The notes below the pieces were generated by a model, which saw only the letters and a program-made list of their open reading frames with translations, made no database searches and was not told where the DNA came from. Both the position numbers and the translations under genes were made by a program. A stretch of 64,000 nt of DNA, taken from Bolinopsis microptera. Its lineage: Eukaryota > Ctenophora > Tentaculata > Lobata > Bolinopsidae. The DNA lies in NCBI RefSeq assembly GCF_026151205.1, contig NC_087081.1, positions 10,045,113-10,109,112 of the forward strand. The letters run 5' to 3'. Shown in pieces: positions 22,216 through 34,210 of the stretch. Position 1 is the stretch's first letter, and every line of letters starts with the position of its first letter.

Positions 22216-23497
22216 ATGTCGATATTTCTTCTACTAACGCTTCACCTACTCTACTCTCCTGCTCAATGTGGTAGGTTTTATATAAGTTATTGCTCTTAAA
22301 TGACCACTTTCTCACTTTCAAGGGGGGGGGGGGGGGGGGGGGGGGCTGAATTTTTCTGAGAAAATTTTGGAATTTTTGTTGAGGTCTAAATCAAAAATTC
22401 GTTCTCAAAATAAGGTTGAACTTGAAATGCGTTGTTACAATTTTAATGAGATCAATTCCGAGAATATCGCGCCAAATCGTCGTTTGAATGTGGAACAGAC
22501 AATTTCTAAAACTTAACTAAAGTACTAGCAAAACTTACCGTCGTATCCTCTAAAATCACCTAATTTGTTTGCAATTTTAGGGAGGGGCACCAAAAGGGGA
22601 GAAGGCGCCAAAAGGGGGGCTTTTTTTCGGCGGGGAGGAGTGGGGGGGGGGGGGGCGCCAACAGGCAACGTTACGCAACTGATAATGTACTATGAGTAAC
22701 GCAGATTAGTATCGTTGTATGAATATTGACGTGTTTCTTCAATAAATCTTGTATTATAAACCTACGCATCAGTAGTCAATAACTACATAAGGTTATTATA
22801 ATGAAAATGAAATGATGGCGTTTGGACTTGTGCCCAGCTCGCAGTACATTACATTAATACACTCTCTGAATACCATCAGGCTAGCTGAAATTATTCGTAA
22901 TATAATAATTGAAATTATTACTTTATTAAAACTGTTTTGTAACATCAACTTTAGTGCTCGTACGGTAGCCAGTTAAAAATATCGTTAGTTACATATTATA
23001 AAGGTACAGTATAAGTAATACGTGTTATTGCAGCTAAGAGAGAAAGACTGGATGGTGAGATAGTCCCAGTCAGTGCTGCACAGTCCCGCACTAGAGAAGA
23101 TAACGAGGAGGAGTACGGTCTGTACGCTGCTCATCACGCTATAGACCTTGACCTGGAGACTCGTTCCTTCACAGTACCTGATGAAGACGGTAAACTCTGG
23201 TTAAAGATAACACTAGACCAGGTTCACTGTGTTGAACAAGTGATGCGGCTTACTTATAGTAGTAGTGATCCTTTAACCACCTGGACCTGCTCTGACACAG
23301 ACTGTAGTACCTGTGAGGGTTTCTACTGTAGCTTTTACACCCTCACAGTGTACACAGAGGGAGCAGCACCTGATAACCTATCACCTGAATCCAGCTGCAA
23401 ATACGGAGATACGGTGAAGCTAGAGAGGATTGAAGATGGTAACTTTGGAGTGTACGAGATAGCGGTAATCGGGAAACAAGGTGAGACTACTCATTAG
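22216..23497 (+). CDS. Secreted F5/8C- or fucolectin-like protein, first domain
   Basis: Exon 1 (22216-22270) encodes a signal peptide, MSIFLLLTLHLLYSPAQC. Exon 2 starts at 23034 after TTATTGCAG, phase 1. It encodes AAHHAIDLDLETRSF, LWLKITLDQVHCVEQV, a Cys cluster TWTCSDTDCSTCEG and EIAVIGKQG. The A-I-D-L-D...W-L-K-I-T-L-D-Q layout resembles discoidin/F5-8 type C or fucolectin-like glycan-binding domains, but the match is by eye. The frame ends at TAG 23497 (172 aa). A near-perfect donor, CAAG-GTGAGA, at 23480 suggests that exon 2 normally splices on in phase 1, so the last residues may be intron read-through. The protein would be extracellular. Confidence 0.6.
22320..22682 (-). mobile_element. 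CAGTGGCG hAT-like element, damaged copy
   Basis: Reverse-orientation copy of the 60199-60576 element. It runs from a long G-run at 22321-22345, through sequence matching the centre of the complete copy, to AGGCAACGTTACGCAACTG at its end. The other terminal repeat is gone. It lies in intron 1 of the F5/8C-like gene. Confidence 0.7.
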
Positions 23498-24340
23498 TAG
23501 GGGGGGGGGGGGCGCCAACAGGCAGCGTTACGCCACAGATAATGTATGAGTAACGCAGATTAGTAATCGTTGTATGAATATTGACGTGTTTTTTCAATAA
23601 ATCTTGTATTATAAACATACGCATCAGTAGTCAATAACTACATAAGGTTATTATAATGAAAATGAAATTATGGCGTTTGGACTTGGGACCAGCTCGCAGT
23701 ACATTACATTAATACACTCTCTGAATACCATCAGGCTAGCTGAAATTATTCGTAATATAATAATTGAAATTATTACTTTATTAAAACTGTTTTGTAACAA
23801 CAACTTTAGTGCTCGAACGGTAGCCAGTTAAAAATATCGTTAGTTACATATTATAAAGGTACTGTTTAAGTAATACGTGTTATTGCAGCTAAGAGAGAAA
23901 GACTGGATGGTGAGATAGTCCCAGTCAGTGCTGCACAGTCCCGCACTTACAAAGAATACGCTGCTCACCACGCTATAGACCTTGACCTGGAGACTCGTTC
24001 ATACACATTAACATCTGGTTCTGACGGTAAAAGCTGGTTAAAGATAACACTAGACCAGGTTCACTGTGTTGAACAAGTGCTGCAGCTTGATAGAAGTAGT
24101 GGTAATCCCTCCTTCACCTGGACCTGCTCTATGACAGACTGTAGTACCTGTGAGGGTAGCAGCTACTGTAGTAATTTCACCCTCACAGTGTACACAGAGG
24201 GAGCAGCACCTGATATCCTATCACCTGAATCCAGCTGCAAATACGGAGATACGGTGAGGCTAGAGAGGATTGAACTTGGCTTTTATGTGTATGAGATAGT
24301 GGTAATCGGGAAACAAGGTGAGACTACTCATTATAAAACT
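22650..24340 (+). repeat. About 855-bp tandem duplication of intron end plus exon
   Basis: Block 1 (about 22650-23500) and block 2 (about 23503-24340) match along their length, including intron sequence. Each starts in a G-run followed by GCGCCAACAGGC, the end of the hAT-like element. Confidence 0.9.
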
Positions 24341-24363
24341 TACTTTATACCTATTAGCAGGTA
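23889..24363 (+). CDS. Duplicated F5/8C-like exon (second domain)
   Basis: Copy of exon 2, starting after the same TTATTGCAG acceptor in phase 1. It keeps AAHHAIDLDLETRS, SWLKITLDQVHCVEQV and the Cys cluster, but has lost a few residues near the start and differs in the loop after TWTC. The donor AACAAG-GTGAGA at 24317 is conserved. Because the exon is phase 1 at both ends it can follow exon 2 in frame, giving a two-domain protein, or be an alternative exon. Read through, it ends at 24363. An acceptor at 25062 would give a terminal exon of six codons (GEVYRK, stop). Which form is used cannot be decided from sequence. Confidence 0.5.
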
Positions 24364-24369
24364 GGATAT

Positions 24370-25078
24370 GTTCACGGTATCGGTAGAGTGAAATATGTGT
24401 GAAAACACACAATGAACCTTTTTTAAGTTTCTTTATATCCCACAACTGATTCATTGGAGTAATCTAAAAGGTTTTTATCAGATGGTAGCCCTAACCGAAC
24501 ATCTTTTCAGGATGTTTAAAACTTTCGGTTGCAGAGCAAAAAATGTGTACCCATGCACTCCGCGCGCACTGTAAACACTGACATGATATGATCTCGGAGT
24601 TATAACCAGATATAATAATTATTAACTAAGATATCTTTTGTTTCTTTATATAAAGCCAGTAGGATGAACACTACATACACTGTGAAATTTAAGATCAGCT
24701 ATACAAATTTTAGCAGTCAACATTATGAGACGCCGGTTTGAAACTCAGCGAACAAATATACTCGACCGTTAAGTTTTGGCGGGGGATTAGAGGGGATTTC
24801 TATCGAGGGTCACAAGTAAGTAAATTTAAAGTGATGACTGCATGCTCATCGCGAGAACCCAATTCCTGATTGCCATAATTGACAAAAATAAGGGATAACT
24901 TCATTAACAAGTTTCATGTTTTCATCTAATAGCTCGAAATAAATGTATAATATCATACTCAAATTTTACATACAATATGGAAAAAGAATGAGTATTTTAT
25001 AAGTTTATAGCTTATTTCTAGAGTGAAATTGATATCAATTAACTGTTTTTGTCACATTTCAGGTGAAGTATACCGAAA
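24370..25078. other. Intergenic or intronic, no feature
   Basis: No repeat or convincing exon apart from the acceptor TTTCAG at 25057-25062, which precedes the start codon of the next predicted gene. Confidence 0.4.
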
Positions 25079-28000
25079 ATGACGATTGTATCAAGACTAA
25101 AAGATAAAAAGATGGCAATAACTAATGGATCTCAATCAGCTTCCAACCAGGTTTGCTCACAGTTTAATTTGAGAGTTTATATTTGGATAATGAAGCTATA
25201 TAATTAAACTTTCCCTAAAAATGATTGCATATTTTAGCCGTGAAACGTTTTACTAATTTACTGTTTAGTGCAGCACTATTTTTGCATTACATATTGGTAA
25301 ATCAATTTGGTTAAACTAAGATTACATTTATGCTGATCGATAAACTTTGATAATTTCTATAAATTTCTTTTGTTTAATGTCACGTTTTTATTTCCATAGT
25401 TATACCTGCTTAAAACTACCTCTAAGGTTTGGAACTTATTTTAGGCTAATAATTAATTTACTTGATACTTATGTTATTGTTATCTTAGTCAACAAAATAT
25501 CCTACTTTTGGTTATTTTCGCTTAAAATCTGAAATCTCTCCCTGTCACATAACCCAATAATATATCGAATTATAGGTTGATTACATCGTTGTAGTCAGAT
25601 CGTACTTTATTGAGACGGACAGTGAGCCCGACTTTATCAGACGGAACTCAACTGAGTTCATGGTTTGGTATGTTCTTAAATTATCAACATTAATTTATGA
25701 ATACTAATCTGCTTACACAAACATGAATAGACGTATATCATGATCTACTACTATTTTGAGGGCTTAAATTAAACTTTCAAATATTTAAGTATTTATATTG
25801 TATTTATCTATTTCATAGTTACTATTAGTATTAATAATAATTTTAATTTAAAACTTTAATTTATATTTAATTTACGACATACCCCAATTTGCTTGGTATA
25901 TTTGTAAGTGTCAACAAAAAATAAAGATCGGTGCGTCAACTGATCCTCTTTTCAGGATAAATAATAGACATAGTCATGAAGAAATCTACTAACTATTCGA
26001 CTGGAGAGTAGCACGAAGATCCCTGGAGTAGTACCAGACCACTATAACTGATTTGCACGAAGATATGGAATTTATAGAGTCTTGCCAGTGACCAGAATCC
26101 AAAAAGTAAGTTATCGACCTGCAAAATTTGTTTCCTTACTAATATTAAATTCTTGACATCTTCCGTAAATATTTATTTTGACGTACGCGTAAATCTAAGA
26201 TTAACATAAACAAAAATTTATTAGTGTAACATAGTCATAATTAAATTCTCTTCGAAATTCAGTTCACCGAGTTTATTGCAAATGAACCAATATCCTGTAA
26301 AAGTCTGTAATCCTGGATCGCGAGAAAGTTATGAACATGAAAGCCGAATAAGAAAATCATTACGCTTTTCTGATACCAGCCGCTTCTCCACATGTTCGAG
26401 CAAAATTCACAACAATTTTCTGCAACACAGGTTCTGAAGTCCACTACTATAAGTATAAAGGCAGACGAGATTTCCTGGAGCTTATGAGCATTCCTCATCA
26501 TATTGAAGCGGATCAGGCCCTAATTCTCGACGACTAAGCTTAACTATAATGTAAGTTGACAATAAAATATACAAGATTTTTATCCCCATCGTCTAATATT
26601 CTATTGCGAGATTAATATTTGACCATCAAATTGTTGTGCGTATTGTCGTTAGAAACAAGGAGGAAATCAGCAGAAATAGTATTTTGGTATTATATAATCA
26701 ATCAACTTTGTAACAACATGATGATTAACTTTGTAACACTGAAGATTAATGATGAAATTAGTTTTTGTTATACTACAACAAATTTGTACATTGATAATTT
26801 CAGGTGCTTATAATGGAGTAACAAAGAACAACTGTGAAAAGGCTGTTTTCCTGAAGCAATGAAGTACAATGATGAGCTAGCGAGACTAAATCACCAGTAT
26901 CAATAAAGTAAGTTACCTAAAATTATTGTTTATTTACTTATTCACTTGTTAAGATCTTCTTGCAAAATATTTGTAGACTTAAATCGATATTTGACATTCA
27001 CAAAAACTTATTAGTATAACAATGTTCAATTCTTTCCGACGCAGTTAACCCAGTAAAAAAGAAGCGTAAGATCCTAAGTTAAGATGGCGACCTATAGTTA
27101 GTTAAGAACATGAAAACGTAAGTCAACGGAATACTGAACGAAGGAAAATTATCGTACACATTTATGTTGGTGTAGTATCACGAATTCCTTTTGCAGCTGA
27201 GCCCATGATATAATTTGAATGTTATATTTCGATTAGCTATCGTTTTCTTGCGTTTTTCTTGTTATCAGCTAATTCTCCACAAGGTTGAGTAAAAATTCAC
27301 AACAATTCACCATCACAGGTGTTGACGTAGACTCCTTATATCTTAAAAAGATAAAAGCAGTCGAGATTTGTCTGAGCTTTTTAGCAACTCTCGTCATGAA
27401 GCGGATCAGATTCTTCTCGATGACAGCAAGCGTACTAACACGGACCTATTAAGTGTAAGATGATGGTAAGACACTCAAGCTTTTGATCGAATAATTGTGC
27501 GTTTTATAGTACTTAATGATTAGCCTTGTGTTACTGACGATTTAATGTTGGTGAATTTTTCTGCTCTTTCTGAGTTTGTTCATAATAATTATAATTTGGT
27601 CGACCGCAGTCGGGGAGCCGATTTCCCTGTCTAACTGCATTTCGGCCACGGTCCTTTCGGTACAGATGTCCCTGCAGTATAGTCGGGATGCAACCCAACT
27701 TTCAACACTACTATATAACAAATTATTTGAGTGCTATGTAACCAGGCGGCAAATTTGAAATGGGTTATGATGGGGTCCGTATAAGTCCCCACACATAGTA
27801 TTATGTCCTTGTTTTACTGACTACTTCAATGAAGATCGTACATATACACTCGTGTTATTTTCGCAGCTCTAATGAAAGCCACTACCATTTACACCATGGT
27901 TTGGTGAGTGACGGCTGCCCTTCAGTTCTTGAGATTTTGGCCCAACTGGGATTCGAGCTCGCAACTTCCAGGCCAGTAGACAGGCGGATTAACCGACTGA

Positions 28001-28639
28001 GCCACTGAGCCACTGAGTTTGTTCATAATCATTCTCAAATACCCAACACAAGAATTGATCCTTTAAAGTATCTTTATCTTAGCTAATCTGTGATTTTGAA
28101 TTTATACTAGCTTTTCCGAGGGAGAGACGAATTTCTAACTTTAATATCTCTAAACAATCCAGAATATAGTTTAAGACATTGCAGGTTTATTGTAGTAAAC
28201 GATCCTAATATATCATACAAACACCGCAAGAAGGAGATGTTCCTTCGTCCATACAAGGAAGACAATGAAACCAGCGTTTATCAGATCAGGTAATGGCACC
28301 CTAAAAAATGAATATTTAAATACTAGAGACCAACGGGGGCTTTCTCAAAATAAAGTTAAACGGCTCATGATCCAACATTACTTATGTTAGAATCCGACTA
28401 CTTCAAATCTATATTATGGCACTCTGGAAAGGCAAAGTGAGTACAGGATAAAAATTGGTTCGTTAGAAACAAGGAGGAAATCAGCAGAAATAGTATGTTG
28501 GTATTATATAATCAATTAACTTTGTAACACCATTGTGACACTGAATATTATTGATAAAATAAGTTTTTGTTGTACTGGAACAAATTTTTACATTGATAAT
28601 TTCAGGTGCTTAGAATTGAGAAACAAAGAACAACTGTGA
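25079..28639 (+). CDS. Predicted four-exon gene, 100-aa protein of unknown function
   Basis: Exons 25079-25150, 25576-25667, 28185-28289 and 28606-28639 join through GT-AG introns with matching phases (0, 2, 2) and total 303 nt including TGA. A stop codon lies upstream in frame, so the ATG at 25079 is the likely start. The protein begins MTIVSRLKDKKMAITNGSQS. Its middle has a beta-rich look (DYIVVVRSYFIETDSEPDF, then WFIVVNDPNISYKHRKK), followed by EMFLRPYKEDNETSVYQI and a short tail. There is no signal peptide or membrane segment, so it is probably cytosolic. I do not recognise a family; the EPDFIRR...EF pattern faintly recalls PX domains. AATAAA at 28703 could serve as poly(A) signal. Exons 3 and 4 lie in a tandem duplication whose other copies are decayed. 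Confidence 0.4.
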
Positions 28640-30050
28640 AAAGGCTGTTTTCCTGAAGCAATGAAGTTCAATGATGAGCTAGCGAGACTAAATCACCAGT
28701 ATCAATAAAGTAAGTTACCTAAAATTATTGTTTATTTACTTATTCACTTATTAAGATCTTCTTGCAAAATATTTGTAGACTTAAATCGATGTTTGAAATT
28801 CACAAAAAACTATTAGTGTAACAATGTTCAATTCTTTCCAAGACGCAGTTAACCCAGTAAAAAAGAAGCGTACGATCCTATGTTAAGATGGCGACCTAGT
28901 TAGTTAAGAACATGAAAACGTAAGTCAACGGAATACTGAACGAAGGAAAATTATCGAACACATTTATGTTGGCGTAGTATCACGAATTCCTTCTGCAGCT
29001 GAGCCCATAATATAATTTGAATGTCATTTCTCGATTAGCTATCGTTTTCTTGCGTTTGTCTTGTTATCTGCTATTTCTCCACATGTTCGAGTAAAAATTC
29101 ACAACAATTCACCATCACAGGTGTTGACGTAGACTCCTCAAATCTTAAAAAGATAAAAGCAAACTAGATTTGTCGTTATAAGCAACTCTCGTCATGAAGC
29201 GGATCAGATTCTCCTCCACGACAGCAAGCGTACTAACACGGACCTTAGGTCCGTCGGACCTATTAAGTGTAACTTGATGGTAAGACACATAAGCTTTTGA
29301 TCGAACAATTGTGCTTTTCATAGTACTTAGCGATAAGCCTTGTTTGACTGACAATTTAATGTTGGGGACATTTTTTGATTTTTAAAGTTTGTTTACAATC
29401 ATTCTCAAATACCCAAGATAAGAATTGATCCTTTAAAGTATCTATATCTTAGCTAATCTGTGATTTTGAATTTACACTAGCCTTTCTGAGGGAAAGACAA
29501 ATGTTCTTACTTTAATATCTCAGAACAATCCAGGGTATATTTTAATGTCACACTTAACATGAAAATTTACAGGTGTATTGTTAAAGTCTGACCTAATGTA
29601 TCATGCAAACACAGCAAAAAACGCGGATCCTTCGTCCACACAAGGTAAGACAGCAGGCCAGGTAATGGACCCTAAAAGATGAATATTCGAATACAAACCA
29701 ACGTGCGCTTTCTCAAATTAAACTGCTTATTCCACTACTTCAAATCTTTGAGCACATGATTATAAAATGACATTTGGGTGAAAACAGGATTGAAATCAGC
29801 ATGAAATAGTGTTTAAGTTATTATATAATCAATTAACTTTGTAACACTGGTAATTAACTTTATGACACTGGTGATTAACTTTGTGACACTGCAGGTAATT
29901 AATGATGAAATAATTGTTTGTTGTACTGGAACAAAGTTTTACATTGATAATTTCAGGGCGCTTATAGTTGAGTAACAATTAAGAACATCAACTACTGTGA
30001 AAAGACTGAATTCCAAAATGCAATAAGCTAATGAGGCACTTCATGATGAG
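26106..30050 (+). repeat. Degenerate tandem duplication, three units
   Basis: Three landmarks recur in order: a block after AAAGTAAGTTA (26106, 26908, 28718), one around AAAATTCACAACAATT (26401, 27290, 29095) and one around GAAATCAGCAGAAATAG (26660, 28471, about 29793). Unit 2 holds the usable exon 3 and a SINE. Unit 3 has a decayed exon 3 copy at 29573-29665 with stops. Exon 4 look-alikes at 26804 and 29957 are also broken. Confidence 0.75.
27587..28014 (-). mobile_element. tRNA-derived SINE with 15-bp TSD
   Basis: On the minus strand the 5' end carries a pol III A box, TGGCTCAGTCGG (27993-28004), and a B box, GCTCGAATCCC (27948-27958), at tRNA spacing. About 350 bp of non-tRNA body follow, ending in an AT-rich AATTATAATT tail at 27587. 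GAGTTTGTTCATAAT flanks it at 27572-27586 and 28015-28029. The sister units lack it, giving an empty site near 29385. The head contains GTGGCTCA twice, a small duplication. Confidence 0.85.
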
Positions 30051-30826
30051 ATAGCGAAACTAAAGGACATTTTAAGTTATATGTCTGAGCAGCGATGGAC
30101 CGGACAATTTCGAGACAATTTTTAGGCCATTCGAACTAAAAAATGTTTTGAAGCAACATTTTAGATTAAATATAAAATTAAGGAAGATTGAATTAGTGAT
30201 AATTTCATTAGGATATATTTTGTATTTGAATTTGGTGAAACTAAATTAAACTAATTACAACACTACAAATATATTACATTTATTGAGAATTATGTAATGT
30301 AACGTGATGGAAATATTTTAAGCGGGCATATCCTTTCCAAACCCAGGATGTACGACATGAAGAATTTGTTTTAACTTTGTATGAAAAGCATCAATAAAAA
30401 ATCTAATCTTTAAACTAAATTAATTTTATGTTTTTGGGTTTGCGATTTCGTCCAATACGTAAATCTGTAAATAATTTCTTTTTATTTCATTTTATTTTTG
30501 AGGGCATATTTTCTTAACATACAACATGTTCTACACTTTATAAGTCTATAGTCTACTGTGTGCGAGTGTTTGTTTCCTGCGAGAGTAAACTTATTTCTTG
30601 GCCTGTCTCCAAATAATGCGTGTTTTATTTATTGCATGGAATTCCATTCCATTAATGGTTGTAATAAAGTCATATCAAAAGAATGAAATCACTCAAAAGA
30701 TGAATCAGTGGTCAGTGCTGCAACTTATGAAAATTAACCGGCCAAGCACTTCATCTTCTCAAATCGACTGAAAATAAAAGCTTAATGAAAACTTAATAAT
30801 AATAAACAAAATTCTAATTTCCATTA
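30051..30826. other. Intergenic, no feature
   Basis: AT-rich. Two AATAAA strings occur near 30393 and 30771, but there is no gene end they clearly belong to. Confidence 0.4.
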
Positions 30827-30895
30827 GAATCAGTCTTTACTGAGTCTATTCAGAAACAATCAGAAATTTGAATGAAAGAACTATAAAGTAGTTTG
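30827..30895 (+). repeat. Dispersed repeat, inverted partner at 55345-55415
   Basis: CCATTAGAATCAGTCTT, then ACTGAGTCTATTCAGAAAC and AATTTGAATGAAAGAA. The reverse complement of the same order lies at 55345-55415 with few changes. Confidence 0.75.
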
Positions 30896-30949
30896 TTCAC
30901 TGTTACTTTCATTCAATAAGCTGGGTCAATCATATCCATACTATGGTTA

Positions 30950-31215
30950 CAGTATAGGTATGTATTATGTAACCATAGTAACCATAGTAACCATAATAAC
31001 CATAGTAACCATAATAACCATAGTAACCATAGTAACCATACTAGCAGCTAGTGATACCTATACAGTAACCATAGTAACCATACTAGCAGCTAGTGATACC
31101 TATACTGTAACCATAGTAACCATACTAGCAGCTAGTGATCTCATACTGTAACCATAGTAACCATAATAACCATAATAACCATAATAACCATAGTAACCAT
31201 ACTAGCAGCTAGTTT
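30950..31215 (+). repeat. GTAACCATA array with 42-bp higher-order unit
   Basis: 9-bp GTAACCATA/GTAACCATAATA units, interrupted by four copies of CTAGCAGCTAGTGATACCTA. A short remnant of the same array continues at 31820-31863, on the far side of the inserted element at 31291. Confidence 0.9.
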
Positions 31216-31234
31216 GTCATACGTTGTATGACCC

Positions 31235-31283
31235 GCCGCGCACGAAGTGCGCGGCTCCCCCTGTAGCGTCGAAGACGCTACAG
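31235..31283. other. Two perfect hairpins with GAA triloops
   Basis: 31235-31255: 9-bp arms GCCGCGCAC...GTGCGCGGC around GAA. 31261-31283: 10-bp arms CTGTAGCGTC...GACGCTACAG around GAA. Both close with C-GAA-G. Confidence 0.85.
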
Positions 31284-31290
31284 TGAAGAC

Positions 31291-31774
31291 CTAAGATGAG
31301 AAGTACGAATGAGTCGGACTTTTCAATTTACTCGTATCGTACGTATTTTTCAATTCTACTGAAAAGTTCTCCTTCTTGAAATCGATGAAAGAGTTCTAAA
31401 TCGCATGTTACGGACTAATATTGAGCGTTTTCAAAAATTTGTGTTTCTATATATTCCAATCGTCGATTAACTTAAAGTTTAACTTTAAGAGAAACAAGCT
31501 GTTTAAATAAGTAAAGTGTCTAGTAATTTTGTAGAATTTTTCTTTTACTTTTAAATGCTTGCCTGGCCAAAGAATTCTGTGTTTAATTTGTTCGCGAACG
31601 GTATATTTTGTCTAACATCGGCAATTAACAATTACATTTTACAACGGCCCCGATGATAATAATTCAAAAACAAAAAAATTCTATCTGAATCGTACGTCGT
31701 ATGAGTCGGACTTTTCAAAGTTGCGTACAAGTACGTACTTTTCCCCCTAAACGAGTCCGTACTTCTCATCTTAG
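31291..31774 (+). mobile_element. 484-bp MITE with 8-bp TSD
   Basis: Ends are inverted copies of CTAAGATGAGAAGTACG, extended imperfectly through GAGTCGGAC. GTGAAGAC flanks it at 31283-31290 and 31775-31782. No coding frame. An 8-bp TSD fits hAT or P-type transposases. It split a hairpin-rich older repeat (GAAGACGCTA occurs on both sides). Confidence 0.85.
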
Positions 31775-31863
31775 GTGAAGACGCTATAGTGAAGCGACCG
31801 CGGGGGTCACCACGTGATACAACAGCTAGTTATACCTATACTGTAACCATAGTAACCATACTG

Positions 31864-32536
31864 TAAGAAACCCCGGTTGGCAGATAAGATGCCAGTATAT
31901 TATAGTGACCACACCGGATTGCTTGTGGTACGTCACTACCGACAGTGTGTACCGGGGACGTGATCATTATACGTGACCTCAGATTCTTACCTTGCACCGG
32001 CAACTTCTAGAACGGGGTTTCCCGCTCAACCGTTAACTCGATGATACCATAATCATCCTTATCGCTCCTTCCCATTGAAAAGTAGTCCTTGTCGCTCAAC
32101 GATGATAGCTACACCTCTAATTAACGCGGAGATCGGAGATGGGAACGGTCAAGCATGGCGCTGAGTCTAGATCATGACGCGCGGAAACGGGCTGGTCAAG
32201 ACTGACTTCTCTTTTACGATAATTCTTTACGCAACACCTCTCCATCAGGATCATGGATTCTGGATCTAAACGACCACGCCACCTTCGTGGATCTTAGAAT
32301 GCAAACTAGGAGGACTCGCACCACGGACTAGCCAGTAGCAGCGGTAGAAGGACCTCGCCACTCTAGAGGCAGGCTCACTCGGAGACTTCTCTCCTGTTAA
32401 CGCTTCTTTCCTATCGACAACTGGGAGTACTCCTAGAGGGGCCTTAGACTATAACGTGTTCATTTATTCTATCGCTAACTATGTATGTATCCAACGCTTA
32501 GTTTATTTACGTTGATGTCAGCAGCTCCATTTTGGG
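31864..32536. other. Intergenic, no feature recognised
   Basis: More GC-balanced than the surroundings, with no open frame of note, no tRNA-like boxes and no repeat seen elsewhere in the window. Confidence 0.4.
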
Positions 32537-32908
32537 GCTCTTACTAAATCGCTCGCCCAAAAATTTCACGTGACTTTGGTTTTTTGGTTTTGCAGCCGTA
32601 CAAAACGGTTTTACATAAACCCTAATCCCAACCCTAACCCTAACCATAACCCCGAAGCTATCCATAATCTTAACCACAACCCTAACTCTAACCCGAGCCC
32701 TAAATAATCGATTTCACGTTTTACTAGCCTGTCACGTGACCAAAACGGTTTTTTGCCCATAACTCTCCAGGGAAGCATTTTAACCCTACGTCATGGGGGG
32801 TGATTCGGAATCAGCGTCCAAAAATACACTGATACGGATCACTTTCATGCCTAAAGGGCCTTTTCACAAGAATTTTCTTAAAATTTGGTCGAGCGATTTA
32901 GTAGGAGC
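32537..32908 (+). mobile_element. TIR element of about 372 bp
   Basis: Left end GCTCTTACTAAATCGCTCG (32537-32555) and right end 32890-32908 are inverted copies with one mismatch. The interior holds CCCTAA-like strings and CACGTGAC boxes. A partial copy lies at 10862. The target duplication is unclear (possibly GGG). Confidence 0.7.
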
Positions 32909-33419
32909 GGGCTAGTGCAAGTCGCAAGATGCTTTACAATGTAAACAATTTTTTCAACGTTTAGTCGGTATTATCCTGATGGAATTAGGCAGTGCGCCAT
33001 CGACCGTAAGACGCGCGCGCTGACCATTGAATGGTTTTTTAGCTCGTATTTCGGCCAGCACATTATTTCGGAAACATTCAAAAAGTTATAATACTTCCCA
33101 TATAACAATTTTGTTGAAATTTGGTCAGCGTACGTAAACACTTATGTTCTACTGAACCTAAATTAGTTTGAGCAATTTCGATGGTCAGAATTTGAGTTAT
33201 CAACGAATTTATACCTATTTTGTCATTTTTAGACCTCTTAATTAAGGCCAATCTCTCACAACTAAATTAGGTTCGGTAGTTAAGTATGATTGGAAGGTTC
33301 TGACAAATTTTCAGCATGATTCATGTTCAAGAACCGAAGATATGATAAAATAATACGACAAAAATTAACGAATTTGGTCGAATTACGCGAGTTTTACACC
33401 TAATTTTGCTCCAAAAGCC

Positions 33420-34210
33420 GCGCACCATCAAATATGGCACCTAGGCAAAACTCACTGATCATCCCAAAAATTTTTAACAAATTTGGTACTGTGAAAATTC
33501 TCACAGTCTCTAGAAAACAATGGTACAAAAATTTTGAAAATCCGAGCAAGTTTATTTTTATCGTGCACCCCCTAATGGAATTATCGACGCGAAATAATAC
33601 CTATTTTATGTGCAAATAGAGTATAAAGGTAAACCGTAAGATTCTTAATTAATAAAATCTACCACAGCCTCGGAGAGTATTATTTTTTAATTTGTACCAG
33701 TGACCAATCAGTGCAAGGTCAGTGAAAGTGACATAAGTCGCCATCAAGGTACTGGAAGCAGTGTATTTGGAAAAACCGTTGATGCAATGAAAATGTTGAC
33801 TAATTTGTCCTACAGGTATAATATTCGAATTTCAGCTTCCCACGACCCAAATTTCACTGTTCTGACTCAACGTTTCTTGAATGACCATTTTACAAGGTCA
33901 CTGAGAATGGCACAAAAAATAAAATTGAGGTACTCAAAGTTTTATCCCCAAAGAAAGCTTTGATAAACGAAAAATCATCAGAAAATAAAAAGAGATTTTG
34001 GAAGAGGAGCTTTTCTGCCGTCCCCTTGACCGAAATTTCGCAGTTTTGACCGAAATTTTGACCAGTGACCAATCAAAATCAGTGAGGTCGGTATGAGTGA
34101 CACAAGTCGCCATCAAGGTACTGGAAGTACTATCTCCGGAGAAAATTTTGATGCAATGAAAATTTTTAATATTTTCTACCGGTATAGAACTTATTCGAAT
34201 TTCAGTTTTC
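33420..34210 (+). repeat. Unassigned repeat with internal duplication
   Basis: About 150 bp starting ACCAGTGACCAATCA recurs with many changes at 33697-33845 and 34057-34206; GTCGCCATCAAGGTACTGGA is shared by both. The segment 33476-33575 recurs inverted inside the MITE at 44446. Short frames here have no family signature. From 34210 to 35066 nothing is recognised. Confidence 0.6.

Noticed and set aside
27948-28004. Functional tRNA gene
   Set aside because: A and B boxes are present but there is no cloverleaf with acceptor stem, and it is embedded in a 428-bp unit with TSD, so it is a SINE head.
32620-32700. CCCTAA-like strings suggesting a telomere
   Set aside because: Only two or three near-consecutive copies, inside a TIR element that recurs at 10.9 kb. 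It is not a telomere or a convincing interstitial array.
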